Shown: positions 11,743-23,295 of the stretch, one piece after another
Position numbering within the stretch: position 1 is the first letter of the stretch
Layout of the letters: every line of letters begins with the position of its first letter
Source: Pseudovirgaria hyperparasitica
Taxonomy: Eukaryota; Ascomycota; Dothideomycetes; Acrospermales; Acrospermaceae
DNA: 64,000 bases
Assembly: GCF_010093815.1 (NCBI RefSeq)
Contig: NW_022985564.1
Coordinates: 1 to 64,000, forward strand
Direction: 5' to 3'
Position numbers and translations under genes: made by a program
The notes under the pieces: generated by a model
The model's database searches: none
Told to the model about the DNA's origin: nothing
What the model saw: only the letters and a program-made list of their open reading frames with translations

Positions 11743-14700
11743 TCAGTTCCTCACAGTCATGTCCCAAACCCGAATCGTTTCCCCCTCCCATTCCCTTCTC
11801 CTCGGCTTATCCCCTTTCTCCCTACTTCCCATCCCCACCATGCACCTCCCAGTGCTGGCAAACAGCCTCACCAACTCCCTCATCCTTCCTACCTCCGCAA
11901 ATAGGTCCACAACCTCCTCACACTCATCGTCCGCCAACAATGCCGCTAGCTCCATGCTCATTGTCAAATACTGCCTTGTTAAAAGATGGCTGGCACTCTG
12001 GATCGTGCTAGCGTAAGCCAGGACAAGCTCGGGCACGTACACGGGTAGAATAAAGGGAAGGAGAGCTCTCAGGTTTGTTATGCGGCGTACGTCTACGGAA
12101 AAATGGGCCCCTAGCTCGGTCGTTGCGATGGATGAGGCAATGGAGACTGTAGCAGGACCGGCTGCGCTTGTGGGCGTTGCCGCGGTGGCTATTCCGTAAA
12201 GGGTATTTGTGGATTTCTTGAGAAAGGGATGGAGGATCTCGGAGATCGTGTCGAATACTTCTTTAAGGCTGGATTTATCGGTCGACGAGTTTTGTGCACC
12301 ATTACTAGATTGCGAGGTTAGTATATATAGGTAAGATGGGAGAGACCAGGTGCGCACGTAATAAATTCTTCTTCGATAGTAGCCCATTCGTGAAGAGCCC
12401 CGATAGCGAGGACGAGCTGCTGGAGGTCATAGGCTGCTTTTGAGTCCTGTTTTAGTATCTTCTTCGTTATAGTGATTTCAAGGGGCTCCGACTGGTCCAG
12501 AGCAACTCTGGGAGATCTTCGGCGTGAAAGAGATGGCCGTCGGAGAGAGTGCTCGTGCTCGCTTTCGGAAAGCGGCTCCGCAGTGCCATTCTCTTCCCAA
12601 AGCGTTATGTCGATGACTTCACCCTTAAGGAAATGTGGCGTCTTCTCAAGAGAGATCTCAGCGCAGGGCAGTTGTGTGCTCAGGGCAAATGCGGCAGAGA
12701 CTCGGCCGTATGCTGTGATTCAAGTTAATGTCTAGCTTGTCTAACCATGATTTTGCGTGCACCATACCTAAGAATCGTGCCAAAGCGTCCTCCAATGAGC
12801 TGAATATCAGCTTCCAAGTTTTCAGATGCAAAAACCAGTGCACAGCATCTATGACAGCACGTTCAGGAGGCTGAATATCCTCCTTGATGAAGCCCACACA
12901 GATCTTTTGACCGGGCCATTTATAATCAGTCGTTTTTTGAAGAATCTTGAATTCCGGGGTGGTAGGAGGGTTCACAATGTCAACATTACCAGCCACAGGC
13001 TCATCTTTGAGGCTGACTTTACTTCGTAATCCACATGACGCCAAGGCCATCTGATACTGTTTCTCCAGGATGAATTCAACATTGACACGATAGCGTGTCA
13101 TTAGCCGGACCATTCGTTTCTGATCTTCTTCACTCTTTATGTCCGGGAGAATGAGAGCCATAGTCCGACCAAGCCTGTTTGGCGACAGCTGCGCAGCGTA
13201 TAACGGGAGCAGATCTAGCTTTCGGGCACTCCGAAGAAGCTCCATATACCATACAATCAAATTCTCCATGGTCTTGATTTGAGCTGCGGGCCTCTTCGGG
13301 GCTTTAGAGGCATAGTACTCATCGAAGGCCAAATAAGCATGTAATAGAACGCGTAGAGCTTGCTCGTCTTCCGCAAACGACTCGTAGCCTTTTACTGGAA
13401 CTTCAGGAGTAAAGTATAGCTCCTTTCCCCTCGGATCGAGACAAGCAATCTCAGCTATAGCCGCACCGACGTCGCACATCAGTTGATCGAGACTATCGGT
13501 GAGGAGGCTGGCTTGGATCCTTTGAAGATTTGAAGGCTTCAAACTCGGTTCAGAGTTGATAATCTGTATCACGGTGTCATTGATCGGTATGGCGTTTCCA
13601 TAGAAGGCTCTCGAATTGAAACTTGGAAATTTTCGAGCAGCTGTAAGGCCAGGTGTCTGTGGGTATGCGACTTTGATGAAATGATCAAATCGGAACGACA
13701 GAATGCAATTGAAGTGTGCATAGAGATGGTCTTCCCACGTAGAACAAACGGGCCGTACTGAAGTGAGGTCGCCGCCAAGTAGTCCATAAACTGCACGCTC
13801 GTATATATTGTTCGATGCGTTTGCTGCCGCATGGCACATACGGCGCCAAAGAATTCCATGTGCCACAACGGAAGAACTCGGTTGGTCGTCCTCCTGGGTG
13901 ATGCCCAAGCTTACGCTGCGCCAGCCCTCGTTTCGTTCATTCATCCAGGATCTGATCTCGTCCAAACTCTTTCCACGTCTCAACAGCTGGTAGCTTACAA
14001 ACCACAGAAAGCGCTCTTGATATTCGTCAGAATCTTCCAGTATTCGGCTCTGTCTGGAAGGTGCGTCTGGGTCAAGCTGAGTAACCAGAAGTCCAGATTT
14101 GCTGGAGTTGAGTAGATCTGGCTGAGGACCCTCAGTATTGGTATGGCTCAAGGTTCCCATACGTTTTTCGCCCTTAATCCTCTCCTTTGTAGCCATCCAG
14201 CCATGTGTCCAACTGCCGTGTCCATGGTGCCCTCCATCGCCAAGCTTTTCGAATTGTTCGCCCAATTTTTCGATTCTTTCGCCATTTTTATCGGCGGTTT
14301 CTTGGAGCCATTTTAACACGAGACTCTTTTCCTTGGCATCTTCGTCATGCAGCATGAACTGGTCCCAAACGTCTTGGCGAGAGCTATACCTGTGTAACTC
14401 TTTTGGCTGTTGGGGAGCCTCTTTACCCGCAGTGGCGTCAGATAGTCTATGGGAAAGTATGAGAAGTGCAAGGTCCCATGTATCTACCTCTCCCTCCCAT
14501 TTTTGTACGTTGTTCAAGTGATCACCTTGGCCTCCACCCGCAGTATCTTCTAGCACTGAAACGTCTTCGAAAAGACCTTCTCGCAGAGAGATCAACCTTT
14601 GGGTTGTGGAAACTCGAGCGCCGGTGTCTTCTTTGATAGATCGCTGTTTCAATGGCTTCGATATAGCTTTTGCTTCGTCTCTGAACCGTGTCACCATCGT

Positions 14701-14808
14701 GCCGGGTGATTTCCCCTCCGAGCCTGGTGTGCGTTCCGTCCCATACCCGAGCCAAAGGTCAAGTCGCTCAGCGAATTTCTCGACCTCTTTGCCAACGCGG
14801 TCTGCCAT
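11743..14808 (-). CDS. NUP84: Nucleoporin Nup84/Nup107 (Y-complex of the nuclear pore)
   Basis: Structural nucleoporin of the Nup84 (Nup107-160) scaffold. Exons in reading order 14808-12768, 12712-12358 and 12304-11743, with introns of 55 nt (GTATGG..CACAG) and 53 nt (GTGCGC..TCTAG, branch ACTAAC); phases fit and give 985 residues. The helical-solenoid family signature is visible: ERFLWFVSYQLLRRGKSLD, ERAVYGLLGGDLTSV, then WEDHLYAHFNCILSFRFD, and near the C-terminus VPELVLAYASTIQSASHLL and AGRMRELV-like FAEVGRMRELVRLFA. The start at 14808 is conservative: the open frame continues upstream through residues reading IEADHDDAITPLRN just before MADRV, which resembles the usual fungal N-terminus, so the real start may lie upstream, perhaps beyond an intron near 14860-14930. 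The 5' portion is a single long exon. Confidence 0.9.
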
Positions 14809-16670
14809 GTTGCGCAGAGGCGTAATTGCGTCGTCGTGATCGGCCTCGATTGAAGGATGGAGAGCGCGGGCTGAGCCTGAGATACAGTGAATTTCTGCAA
14901 GATTAATGTTTCATTTACAACCCTTACCTATATTTTTTGCATTATGGACTTGAGACTAAGTGTGGAGTCAGTGCAACTAATTACAGGTACCCAATCGCGA
15001 ATCGCGAAATGACGAGAGAAATCAGACACGTACTTCGAGAAGATCCCAACTACTTGCACGTTTGTGTCGCGACTGGAGTAGTTTCATCAGTAATGGTTCC
15101 ATCAAACGACAGACAACAGCTCTAGACGTCTAGGTTGCTTGCATGCATTGAGATAGCGGTTGAACTGACCTTGTTACCGACCAAGCCGTCGCCAGAAGCT
15201 TGGTGACGTGTGACTGGCGCCATTCTGAGAGGTATTAATGTAAAGGAGCAGATCGTATCTGTAGCTCAGACGTGAGCCAGAGAAGCGCGACAAGATGGAA
15301 CTCAAACAAAGCTTCAGCAATGAGCCATCAACCCTTGGCACTACACGGAGCGACCCAAATGGAGTCTAGTGCGTAATTCTCGCTTGCCGCAAAAGCCTTT
15401 AAAAACTATTCTGACCCGCGTCCTCGCTTTCTTTTCTTCTTCAACAATGTCTTATAGGTTTTCATTAGAGTCTCGGTATAGACATTACTCCATGTTTATG
15501 CAGGTCCTTCGCGGCCTCTTTGCGCGCTCACGATTGCCTGAGAGTAACAGCATCGCCCTCGTTGAATTCCACTCATTTCTCCCTTGAGCTTGGTACGCGG
15601 CGGGAATGCAACATTCATTCATTTATCTACAAGCTGTTTCAAGTCCGAAAGATCACACACCTTGGCTTCGCTGCTTCATCTTCAATCTGCCACCAACATC
15701 AGTCGGCGGGTTGCTTGACCAACCAGGCAGAAGCTGGCGTAAAGAGAAGTACATACCTCAAAAGCGATGCCTTTGGGCACGATACCGTGCTTGCCTCGTC
15801 GCCATGGTCTTTGTAAAACTGGTTGCAACACGCGTAGAGTGCGTCAATCTGTAGCGAGAGATTCTGTCAAAGACGCAGGTCCATTTGTAAGATACTTCAA
15901 TGGCCACTTACTTCTTTTTGACATTTACCCTCCTTGAATCCAGATTTTTGCAAACAATCTGGATTAGAAATGCGTCAGACTCGTTCGGTTTGGTTCTTTA
16001 GCCTGTATGAGTTACTCTGAATAGCACACGCTCTTGGATGACACGGCGAATCCGTCTTCAGGTCATCTGCGAGGGCCTGGTGCATTTAGCCAGGAAGACG
16101 AATGTAACTGCGTAATGACTGTGTACCATGATGTCAGTGCCTATGAAACCACGTCGGTGAGAAAGGCAGACTGCCTAGAAACTCCTGGGTGCACCGGCGT
16201 AATTGCTACAGCTCTTTTAAAGCGAGTAGCTCATTTGATGTCCTGCGGATATAGTAGAGTGCATTCGTGTTACACACTTCACTTGTTCACTTCTTGTCAA
16301 GTCGCGGCTTACTAATCCCACCCACCTAATACCTAAAACCCCACTCGTCTACTCCACTTCCACCTTCTACAGATTTCCGACAACTTGACACCACGATCAA
16401 CCGCCGTTACCCTCCTCAGTCCTTGATATAGGGCCATAAAAGTTGCTACGATTTCTTCTTGCGCGGCGTCACGCTCAAGGTGAGCCTTGACCTTGAGCCC
16501 AGGGCGCATTGTTCATATAAGCTTGCTTTAGTTGCCTTCGTGCTTGCACTGCTTGTCAAATCTTTACTCGAACACTTTGCTCACTATCCTTTAGACCTAA
16601 CTCGCCTACAGTACTCTTCTGAATCGATTTCCGCAAACCTAAACTCCCACGAGTACGTGCAAAGAGCACT
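14809..16670. other. Intergenic, 1.86 kb, between NUP84 and SUMO starts
   Basis: Divergent promoter space. It may contain the first coding residues and leader of NUP84 (14809-14930) and a long pyrimidine-rich leader of the SUMO gene (about 16310-16670). Open frames at 15369-15854 and 16034-16315 lack ATG starts or family resemblance and are probably chance. No RNA gene recognised. Confidence 0.45.
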
Positions 16671-17005
16671 ATGTCTGATAACGGATCGCCCCCGAAGCCA
16701 GAAGGCCCTGCTCAGACCGAGCATCTCAATATCAAAGTTACGGATAACAACAATGAGGTCTTCTTCAAGATTAAGCGCACTACCCAACTCAAAAAACTTA
16801 TGGAAGCGTTCTGCGATCGTCAAGGCAAATCGCCACAGAGTGTGCGTTTCCTTTACGACGGTCAGCGTGTGCAGGGTACCGACGATCCAGAGACTGTAAG
16901 TCATCAAGTCCACTCGATACATGAAGTTGGTCTAATCTTGGTATGTAGCTTGATATGCAAGACGGCGATACTCTTGAGGTGCATCAGGAGCAAATCGGAG
17001 GTTGA
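16671..17005 (+). CDS. SMT3: SUMO (Smt3/Pmt3-type ubiquitin-like modifier)
   Basis: Small ubiquitin-like modifier conjugated to lysines of nuclear and other proteins. Two exons, 16671-16895 and 16949-17005, with a 53-nt intron (GTAAGT..TGTAG) give 93 residues. The fold core is clear: HLNIKVTDNNNEVFFKIKR, TTQLKKLMEAFCDRQGK, VRFLYDGQRVQGTDDPET, then LDMQDGDTLEVHQEQIGG. The stop codon follows directly after Gly-Gly. Most SUMO precursors carry a few residues after the di-glycine that a Ulp protease removes; here none is encoded, so the product is conjugation-ready without processing, if the exon model is right. The N-terminal 18 residues are the usual flexible tail. No obvious psi-K-x-E chain-forming site was seen in that tail. 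Confidence 0.95.
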
Positions 17006-17610
17006 ACTGGGTCCACTTGAGACTGGGAGGCCATCGGTGTCTTAGTGAACTTCATGCGAACATGATTATACGACCATTGTTGATGTTGGTACTCACCGAT
17101 CAACTACGAGTGGCTTGGGCTGCATATGATAAGGTATTCATGACTCCATGAACACTGCTGGAAATGGCCAATATGGGAAACAACTTTATCGAATTATCCT
17201 TACTCTACCTGGGGTAATATGCTAATCATATAATCTGCTTGTCAAAACTCAACAGATACCCAGGCGAAAGCGGCGTTGTGGGCCTGTCGCCTTCAAGCGA
17301 CATTCACCAAATCCTTTAGATGTCTTTTTCGCATATGTAATATTCAAGCCCGTCACTCCAGTTTGGCTTCAATTTGTCTTTTTTAATATCTCCACACGGT
17401 GAATACTGCGTTGGCATGGTAAGGACGATGTCTTTGCTGAACAGGTATAATTGAAACATTTAAACTGCGATGACGACGGCCTTGGAATCTCGGAGTCATG
17501 TGACAGCGCGTTAAGCCCCACCTACCTGTTTACCCCTCGATCCATCCAAAAGACATAGAGTTCAAAGTCACCATCATAGGCGGGTATCTTAAATAGACAC
17601 CATTCCTGAT
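17006..17610. other. Intergenic between SUMO and GCP4
   Basis: About 600 bp holding the SUMO 3' end and the GCP4 promoter. No open frame or structured RNA recognised. Confidence 0.5.
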
Positions 17611-19440
17611 ATGCTTCACGAAATCCTACTTGCTCTAACAGGCTATAGGTCAGCTCTGTTCGACTCACTTGGAGACTTCGACGCGCACCTTAGCCCATCG
17701 GAGTATGAACTCTTGACGCGACTCAGACAACTAGCAGTTCTACATTCACAAACTCGACAACATGCACAACGTATTGCAGATATACATCCGTCAATCATCT
17801 GTAGGGCTACAGCGTCTTCCGTGAACTCGGTGCAACTAGCAAAATTTCGCACCAAGATTGTCGAGGTCGAAGCGAAGATCTTGACGAGAGATACCGACAT
17901 TGTCGGCGCATACAATATAGTTCCGCTTGCACTTCTCGTCTCCGAGTTCAAGCAATATACCAAACTACTCAAATGGCTATGGAGTCTGGTTCGACGAATC
18001 GCTCCAGAAGATTTCCAGTCACACGATGCCAACCTCATGTCTGGCTCCGAGCTCATGGATAACCTAAGGCAAGAAGCGGTGACTGGATATCCTGAGCTTG
18101 AGACGGCTTCAAAGGAACTTTCGGTCGTTGCTGAAGCTGCGTGGGTAAAACAATTGTCCAGCTGGGTCTTATACGGGCAAATTCCAACATTCGGATCCTC
18201 AGACTTTGCTATTCAGATTGCATCAGAACCAGCGAACGGAGGGTTTGAACTCGTAAGCCAACTTCTGCCTCGATTCGTAACAGATGACACTGCCCAGGCG
18301 ATATTGTTTGTCGGGAAAGTGCGCAACCTTCTAGGTGCGTCAGCCAAAAGTGATCCAAAGCTTCTAGTCGATCACGTCAAATCTCTATCTAGATTCTGTA
18401 TTTCCAACTCCCCGTCAGATCTGACCGCTGGCGTTGCGGAGATCAGGCTCTCCCTCTCCAGTAACATACTGCACAATGTCCTCCCCCTCGCTCAAATCAG
18501 AAACATTCTCACGCTCTTATACGACTTTCTCCTTCTTGGGAACTCCGATTTCGCGCCAACCCTTGTCGCACACGCGGACCTTATGCGCAAATCCTTACCA
18601 AAAGAGAGCATCGCCAACGACATTTTGAACCGTACATGGAACTCGCTCGCACGAAACATCGACGACGACACCATCTCCACAGCGAAGCTTAGCATCCGAC
18701 TAACAATGCAGAAGCCCGCAAACCTACACCATCAAAACTCCGCAAGCCTAGACTTCTCCGATTTCCTCCTCGCCTTCCCCACGTTCCTCGTACTTGACTG
18801 CCACCCCCCGTTCGACCTTTTCATGCAAGATGCCTCGGCATATATCCAAATGCACGCTTTTCTCCTTGCCATGCGGCGCGCCCGCCTCCATCTCTCCAGC
18901 CTCTGGACACATGACGGGCTCCGCCGGCATGGCCCTCCTCTTCGTGCCATGTGGGCGACTGCCAAAGCTGCACTTGGCTTGCTCTGCCACCTAAGCGCGT
19001 ACTTCGAAGGTGACGTCGTGGGCGAACTATGGCAGCAATTCATGGCCTTCACTTCCGACTCTGCAAACCTGAACTTCGAACTCCTGCAAGACCGGCATCG
19101 TCAACTGCTAGACCTCCTCACCTCCCACCTTCTGCTGCCTGACACGGCATTCATTAAGTGTGCTCGCGAGTTTCTGCAGCATTGTGATCTGTTCAATAAT
19201 ACCTGGCGTGCGGACGCTGCGAGGGCGCAGTATGATGGCGTGGGGTTGGATCGGTGCAGGAAGATGCTTGATTTCAGTATGAAAAAGGTCGTCAGTAGAC
19301 TGAGGCAGATCGATACGAGTCGTGTGGATGTACCGGATGGTGTGTTGAAGTGTGGCGGTGTAGATCGGTTGTTGCTGAAATTAAATTTCGATTCTGGGGA
19401 GGCGGCAGATGAGACGCAGGATTTGATTTCGCTAGGATGA
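17611..19440 (+). CDS. GCP4: Gamma-tubulin complex component GCP4
   Basis: Member of the Spc97/Spc98 (GCP) family that builds the gamma-tubulin ring complex nucleating microtubules at the spindle pole body. Intronless, 609 residues, slightly shorter than animal GCP4. The N-terminus MLHEILLALTGYRSALF and the stretch HPSIICRA..VEAKILTRDTDIVGAYNIVPLALL are the typical GCP4 grip1 start; WVLYGQIP and SDFAIQ follow as in the family. The C-terminal grip2 part continues through FMAFTSDSANLNFELLQDRH and HREFL-like CAREFLQHCDLF. The start codon is fixed by the conserved MLHE. Coding-strand composition changes from C-rich to G-rich near 19150, inside the last sixth of the gene. Downstream neighbour is unrelated. 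Confidence 0.92.
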   Translation: MLHEILLALTGYRSALFDSLGDFDAHLSPSEYELLTRLRQLAVLHSQTRQHAQRIADIHPSIICRATASSVNSVQLAKFRTKIVEVEAKILTRDTDIVGAYNIVPLALLVSEFKQYTKLLKWLWSLVRRIAPEDFQSHDANLMSGSELMDNLRQEAVTGYPELETASKELSVVAEAAWVKQLSSWVLYGQIPTFGSSDFAIQIASEPANGGFELVSQLLPRFVTDDTAQAILFVGKVRNLLGASAKSDPKLLVDHVKSLSRFCISNSPSDLTAGVAEIRLSLSSNILHNVLPLAQIRNILTLLYDFLLLGNSDFAPTLVAHADLMRKSLPKESIANDILNRTWNSLARNIDDDTISTAKLSIRLTMQKPANLHHQNSASLDFSDFLLAFPTFLVLDCHPPFDLFMQDASAYIQMHAFLLAMRRARLHLSSLWTHDGLRRHGPPLRAMWATAKAALGLLCHLSAYFEGDVVGELWQQFMAFTSDSANLNFELLQDRHRQLLDLLTSHLLLPDTAFIKCAREFLQHCDLFNNTWRADAARAQYDGVGLDRCRKMLDFSMKKVVSRLRQIDTSRVDVPDGVLKCGGVDRLLLKLNFDSGEAADETQDLISLG

Positions 19441-20198
19441 AGGCGATGAAAATGACGTTCATGCAATATTTTTCCGCTGGACTTGGCTGTAGTATGTCCA
19501 GAGCTTTGGGGTCCAGTCAGTGGTCGCCTCGTGCGCCACGTTACACAGAGGGCCTCTTGGTGCACGAACAATATATCATTGTTCCACAGCAAGTGAGGAT
19601 GAAACGCCTGTCTCTAACGATGCAGCTGAGATCGAAGCGTCAACTACCTTTTAACGTATCTTTACCGTCATACGTAATGTTAGAAGATATACTTGATCAA
19701 CTATAGGATTCCATGAATTCAGGTAATCGGGATTAGAACGCGTAAATCTAATTACTAGCGCGAAGTCTAGATTACCCAATCACCTTGACCAGAGCAGCCT
19801 AAAGAATGAATAGGAGGCTTCGACACCGTATGATTGTATCTGTCTTTGTCTGATCCGTCGGGACATCCGCATAGGCCAGTGGTTCCTTGCTTGCTAATGT
19901 GAACGTTGTTCTACAGGACGTCACAACACGATACCCTGTGCCGAGATGTTGTAACGAAAGCCGTCTGCATGAGCGAATACATGATTGACTTCATGAAAGA
20001 AGTGGGTAATGAATGTGAGCAAGTGCTACGTGCTGGATGAGCAGTGGTTTCTATCTGGAACTCATTTTCGATAAAAACATGCCTTCTGTGCAACACTTTA
20101 TGCCGTTTATGCGACCATCTTAGATCTGACCTCTTGTAGTGTTCTACACTGTACCCTCTCCAGCACTCGTTCAAACTATTTCACCTATCCGAAAGACT
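19441..20198. other. Convergent intergenic space, 758 bp
   Basis: Lies between the stops of GCP4 (+) and the M28B peptidase (-). Around 19720-19790 there is an imperfect inverted arrangement of AATC/GATT words. Nothing else supportable was found. Confidence 0.4.
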
Positions 20199-22602
20199 TC
20201 ACGACCCTACCTTTCCATAGTCAATATCCAAAATCTCGGCCGCTCTTAAAATTGCGTTGGCAGACTTCTGGATCCACTCCTCTGCCTGCGCCAAATCGCC
20301 GCTTTCGACACCTTCAGTAATGGGAGGAAACACACTAGACACTTTAGCAAGGATGTGAAAGAAATATTCTTGTACGTACACCGCGCCATACCCATTGTCC
20401 AACCCGGGAGCGGAGAGAACATTGCGAAATGTATTCCTGCTAGGTAAGCCTCCCTGACTCACAAACCCGCGCTGAAAGTCGCGATACTTGCTATTGATGA
20501 CCTGAATGATAGCTGTATCGTTTAGCATCTGCGCAGTCTGCCCAGCAGAGGTAATCTGTGCAGCCTTCTCCCCAAATGTGCCTATGGCGTCGCGGAGCGG
20601 TGTAGTGTTAAGGTCAACATTGGCGTCAGCGATAGTCTCCAGGAGCTCGTTATAATAATCCTGGAGAACATTTTCGTAGTTTGGTAGATCATATGGGAGT
20701 ATACGCGAATCAGCGATTGTATACGTCAGAAGTGACATGAACTGGCCCATTGCGGTATGTACATGGAAACCTGGGTCACCAAAATTGACCATCCAGTGGA
20801 ATGTGTCATAGTTGGAATGGTAATGATAGACGGGATCAGTGGGCCCTGCATCGGAGGAGATGTCCAGGGCGGATATGCCATTGTGCCAGAATGCTGCGTA
20901 GTCAGAGCCAGATCCGAGTGGTGGAATATAACCTTCAGTATAGTTGCGCCATGAGTCATACAGCGTAGGGCCAACACCATAACCCTCGGGGTACAAGATC
21001 TTTTTCATGGTTTCAGTGGCGATTGTTTGCAGATCACCAGTGCCGCTCAATCCAGTTCTGGGACCACCGACACCGATATCGATGTTAAGGTAGGAGACAG
21101 ATACACTCGTCAACCATGGCAAATGACTCTCTACCCATTCGGTTGAGCCCTGGAGGCCGAATTCCTCTGCATCCCAGCTGGCCAAAAGTATCGTACGTTT
21201 TGGCTTCCACCCTTGTGCTAAGAGCTTCCCAAAAGCCCGAGACATCTCAATGAGAATTGCACTGCCAGAGTTGGGATCAGCCGCACCGCCGATGACCCAT
21301 GCATCTCGATGATTGCCTACAATGACAACCTCATCCTGCGACGTTCCGTTGATGACGCCGATGACATTCCATACTGGTGTAATAGAGCTCTTCATAAAGT
21401 GAGTTATATTAATTGTCACACCTGGAGCTGGACCAGAAAAGTACTCAACGTCTTCAAGGTGACCAACGTAGGAACTACGATTGACCTTTTGTCCTGAGAA
21501 ACCGTGGCCGTTGAGAGCACCCAAGATCTTCACTGCGTCTATCATGCTGACAGGTATGCTGGGTATGGATGGTGTATACGGCGTAGTATCTCCTCTGGGT
21601 GCTCCCGGGCCTGATGCGTAGCCCACTGTCGTTGGGTCTCCGGAGTAAAGAGAACTGAAACGCACACTACCTCGCTGAATTGAAGATGGCTGTCTCGCGG
21701 GTCCATCTACTCTCGTCAGGGATATGTCATTGGCGTAGAGATCCTCGAGAACTTACTCGGGTATGCAGCATATCCGTTCTTTGTGGTTATTTCTCCATCA
21801 TCCAGCGAGTCTGTAAAGAGGACTGCACCCGCCATACCATTGTCTTGTGCATTCTTGACCTTTATACCACGATAGATACCTCCATACATGGCAACTGCAA
21901 CCTTCCCCTCAAGCTCTATGCCAAGCTCCCTGAGTCTGTTGAAGTCTCCTTGAGCGCCTCGTCTGAACTTGTCGTGAGCCTAGCACGGGATTGAAATTGA
22001 CTAACCTACCCAACATAGACGTATTCCGCAATGACCTTACCAGAAGCTGACATGGCATGGAATGCTGGGATTCTGTTCGGGAATGAAGTTGTGTCGTCTT
22101 CAACTAACACATCCTCAATTAGATTTGCGTTGTGGACGGAGCTATTTGTGTATCTGATGGCTAATGAACTATGCTGGGGGTACGTCGTATATACTGGGAT
22201 CTCATACAACGATGCGTTGAGCCCGTTTTCATTCCAGCGATCAGCCGTCCATTGGGCCATGGACTTGTTGTGGCCTGTAAAAGAATGGTCAGTGTTTGTA
22301 TCAACAAGGAGTAGAGCACTACCTCCAAGATGATCACCATGAGTATAGTAGTACGCCCAGTCTGATATAGAGTTGTTGTCAAAGGACTTTTGAGTAAATG
22401 ATCAGCGTAGACTCAGCGTGGTGATGACCTGGGTGCTTACATTAACGAGAATCTGCTCTGCATCTGACAGCACTGGCGGGTACTCAACCTGTCGTTTAGC
22501 TAGCCTTTGAAGCTTCTTTGCTCTTGGGTTGTGTATCCAGTCATGCCTACAAGCTATAGCCGTTGTAGAGATACAAATTATTGCCGTTCCTGAGAGTCGC
22601 AT
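20199..22602 (-). CDS. M28B metallopeptidase, glutamate carboxypeptidase II-like
   Basis: Di-zinc exopeptidase of the GCPII/PSMA and transferrin-receptor fold, probably secreted or vacuolar. Five exons in reading order: 22602-22441, 22386-22323, 22274-22010, 21962-21757 and 21706-20199, giving 734 residues, the usual family length. A short hydrophobic N-terminus (LSGTAIICISTTAIA) fits a signal peptide or anchor. Order of domains: N-terminal segment, protease-associated domain (GKVAVAMYGGIYRGIKVKNA), M28 catalytic domain and C-terminal helical dimerisation domain. Likely zinc and catalytic residues are in GNHRDAWVIGGAADPNSG, WDAEEFGLQGS (catalytic Glu plus ligand), LNIDIGVGG and YHYHSNYDTFHW; all five expected ligands are present, so it looks active. 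The last few residues (GKVGS) may alter if a further 3' intron exists. It is in tandem with the damaged GH92 gene upstream. Confidence 0.93.
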
Positions 22603-23295
22603 CTTGGGTCATGACACGTTTTTCGACAATTGAAATAGGGGTTATCATCGTGAGCACCTGCGCCGAGTCATCCCTCCTCTTATGAAACAGCGAGCATACA
22701 TCTTCTGAAAGCTCGGTTAGGCCCTCGCTGCGTAGGAGTCCAGGCATAACAAACGCTGTGTGATGACGTCCTGCTCTGAGCTTGATAGAGCGGCTCATCG
22801 AGCTTTGTGAATTTGACCTTCCATATTGGTATAGCTAAGGCGGGGATCCTGTCGGTCGCAAAGCCTTTTCGAGGTCAGAAGTGGTGTCATCTTGACGAAG
22901 CGCGGGGATATGTCGTGGCAATTGTGCTGATGCGAGAATCTCTTGGTCCGTGCAAGCTAGGGGTGCTTGCAGATTGAAACAAATAAATGTGGCTAGATAT
23001 GCATATACGAACACTTGGCACAGTATATGCATCAGCGGTAACGGCTAGGTTGTCAAAAGTGTATGCATGTACTCCGCTAGAGTTCTGATACGCGGAGCAT
23101 GATATTGTACGCTTTCTTCGTCATGATATAGCTTTCTCTGAGGCTTTGGCGCTATTCTTATAACTCTTTGATCAACTTATAGATCTCCGGTCTTGATTTG
23201 TCAACAGTGGTAAAGGAGTGTACAATGCTTTTTCTGGCTTCCTCCCATGGCTAGCCATAGCTTCAAAGTGATATTTCTCCGGGTTTTGACTGTTC
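22603..23295. other. Intergenic between two tandem minus-strand genes
   Basis: Holds the promoter of the M28B gene and the 3' end of the GH92 locus. AT-rich patches occur near 23140-23200. No gene seen. Confidence 0.5.

Noticed and set aside
11743-19440. NUP84, SUMO and GCP4 as a functional cluster for nuclear pore/spindle function
   Set aside because: These functions are linked in the literature (Y-complex with gamma-tubulin, SUMO proteases at pores), but they are separated by ordinary intergenic spaces and differ in orientation. Chance neighbourhood is the simpler reading.
19437-19706. Short frame overlapping the GCP4 stop
   Set aside because: No ATG-led family-like sequence; composition of 3' untranslated DNA.
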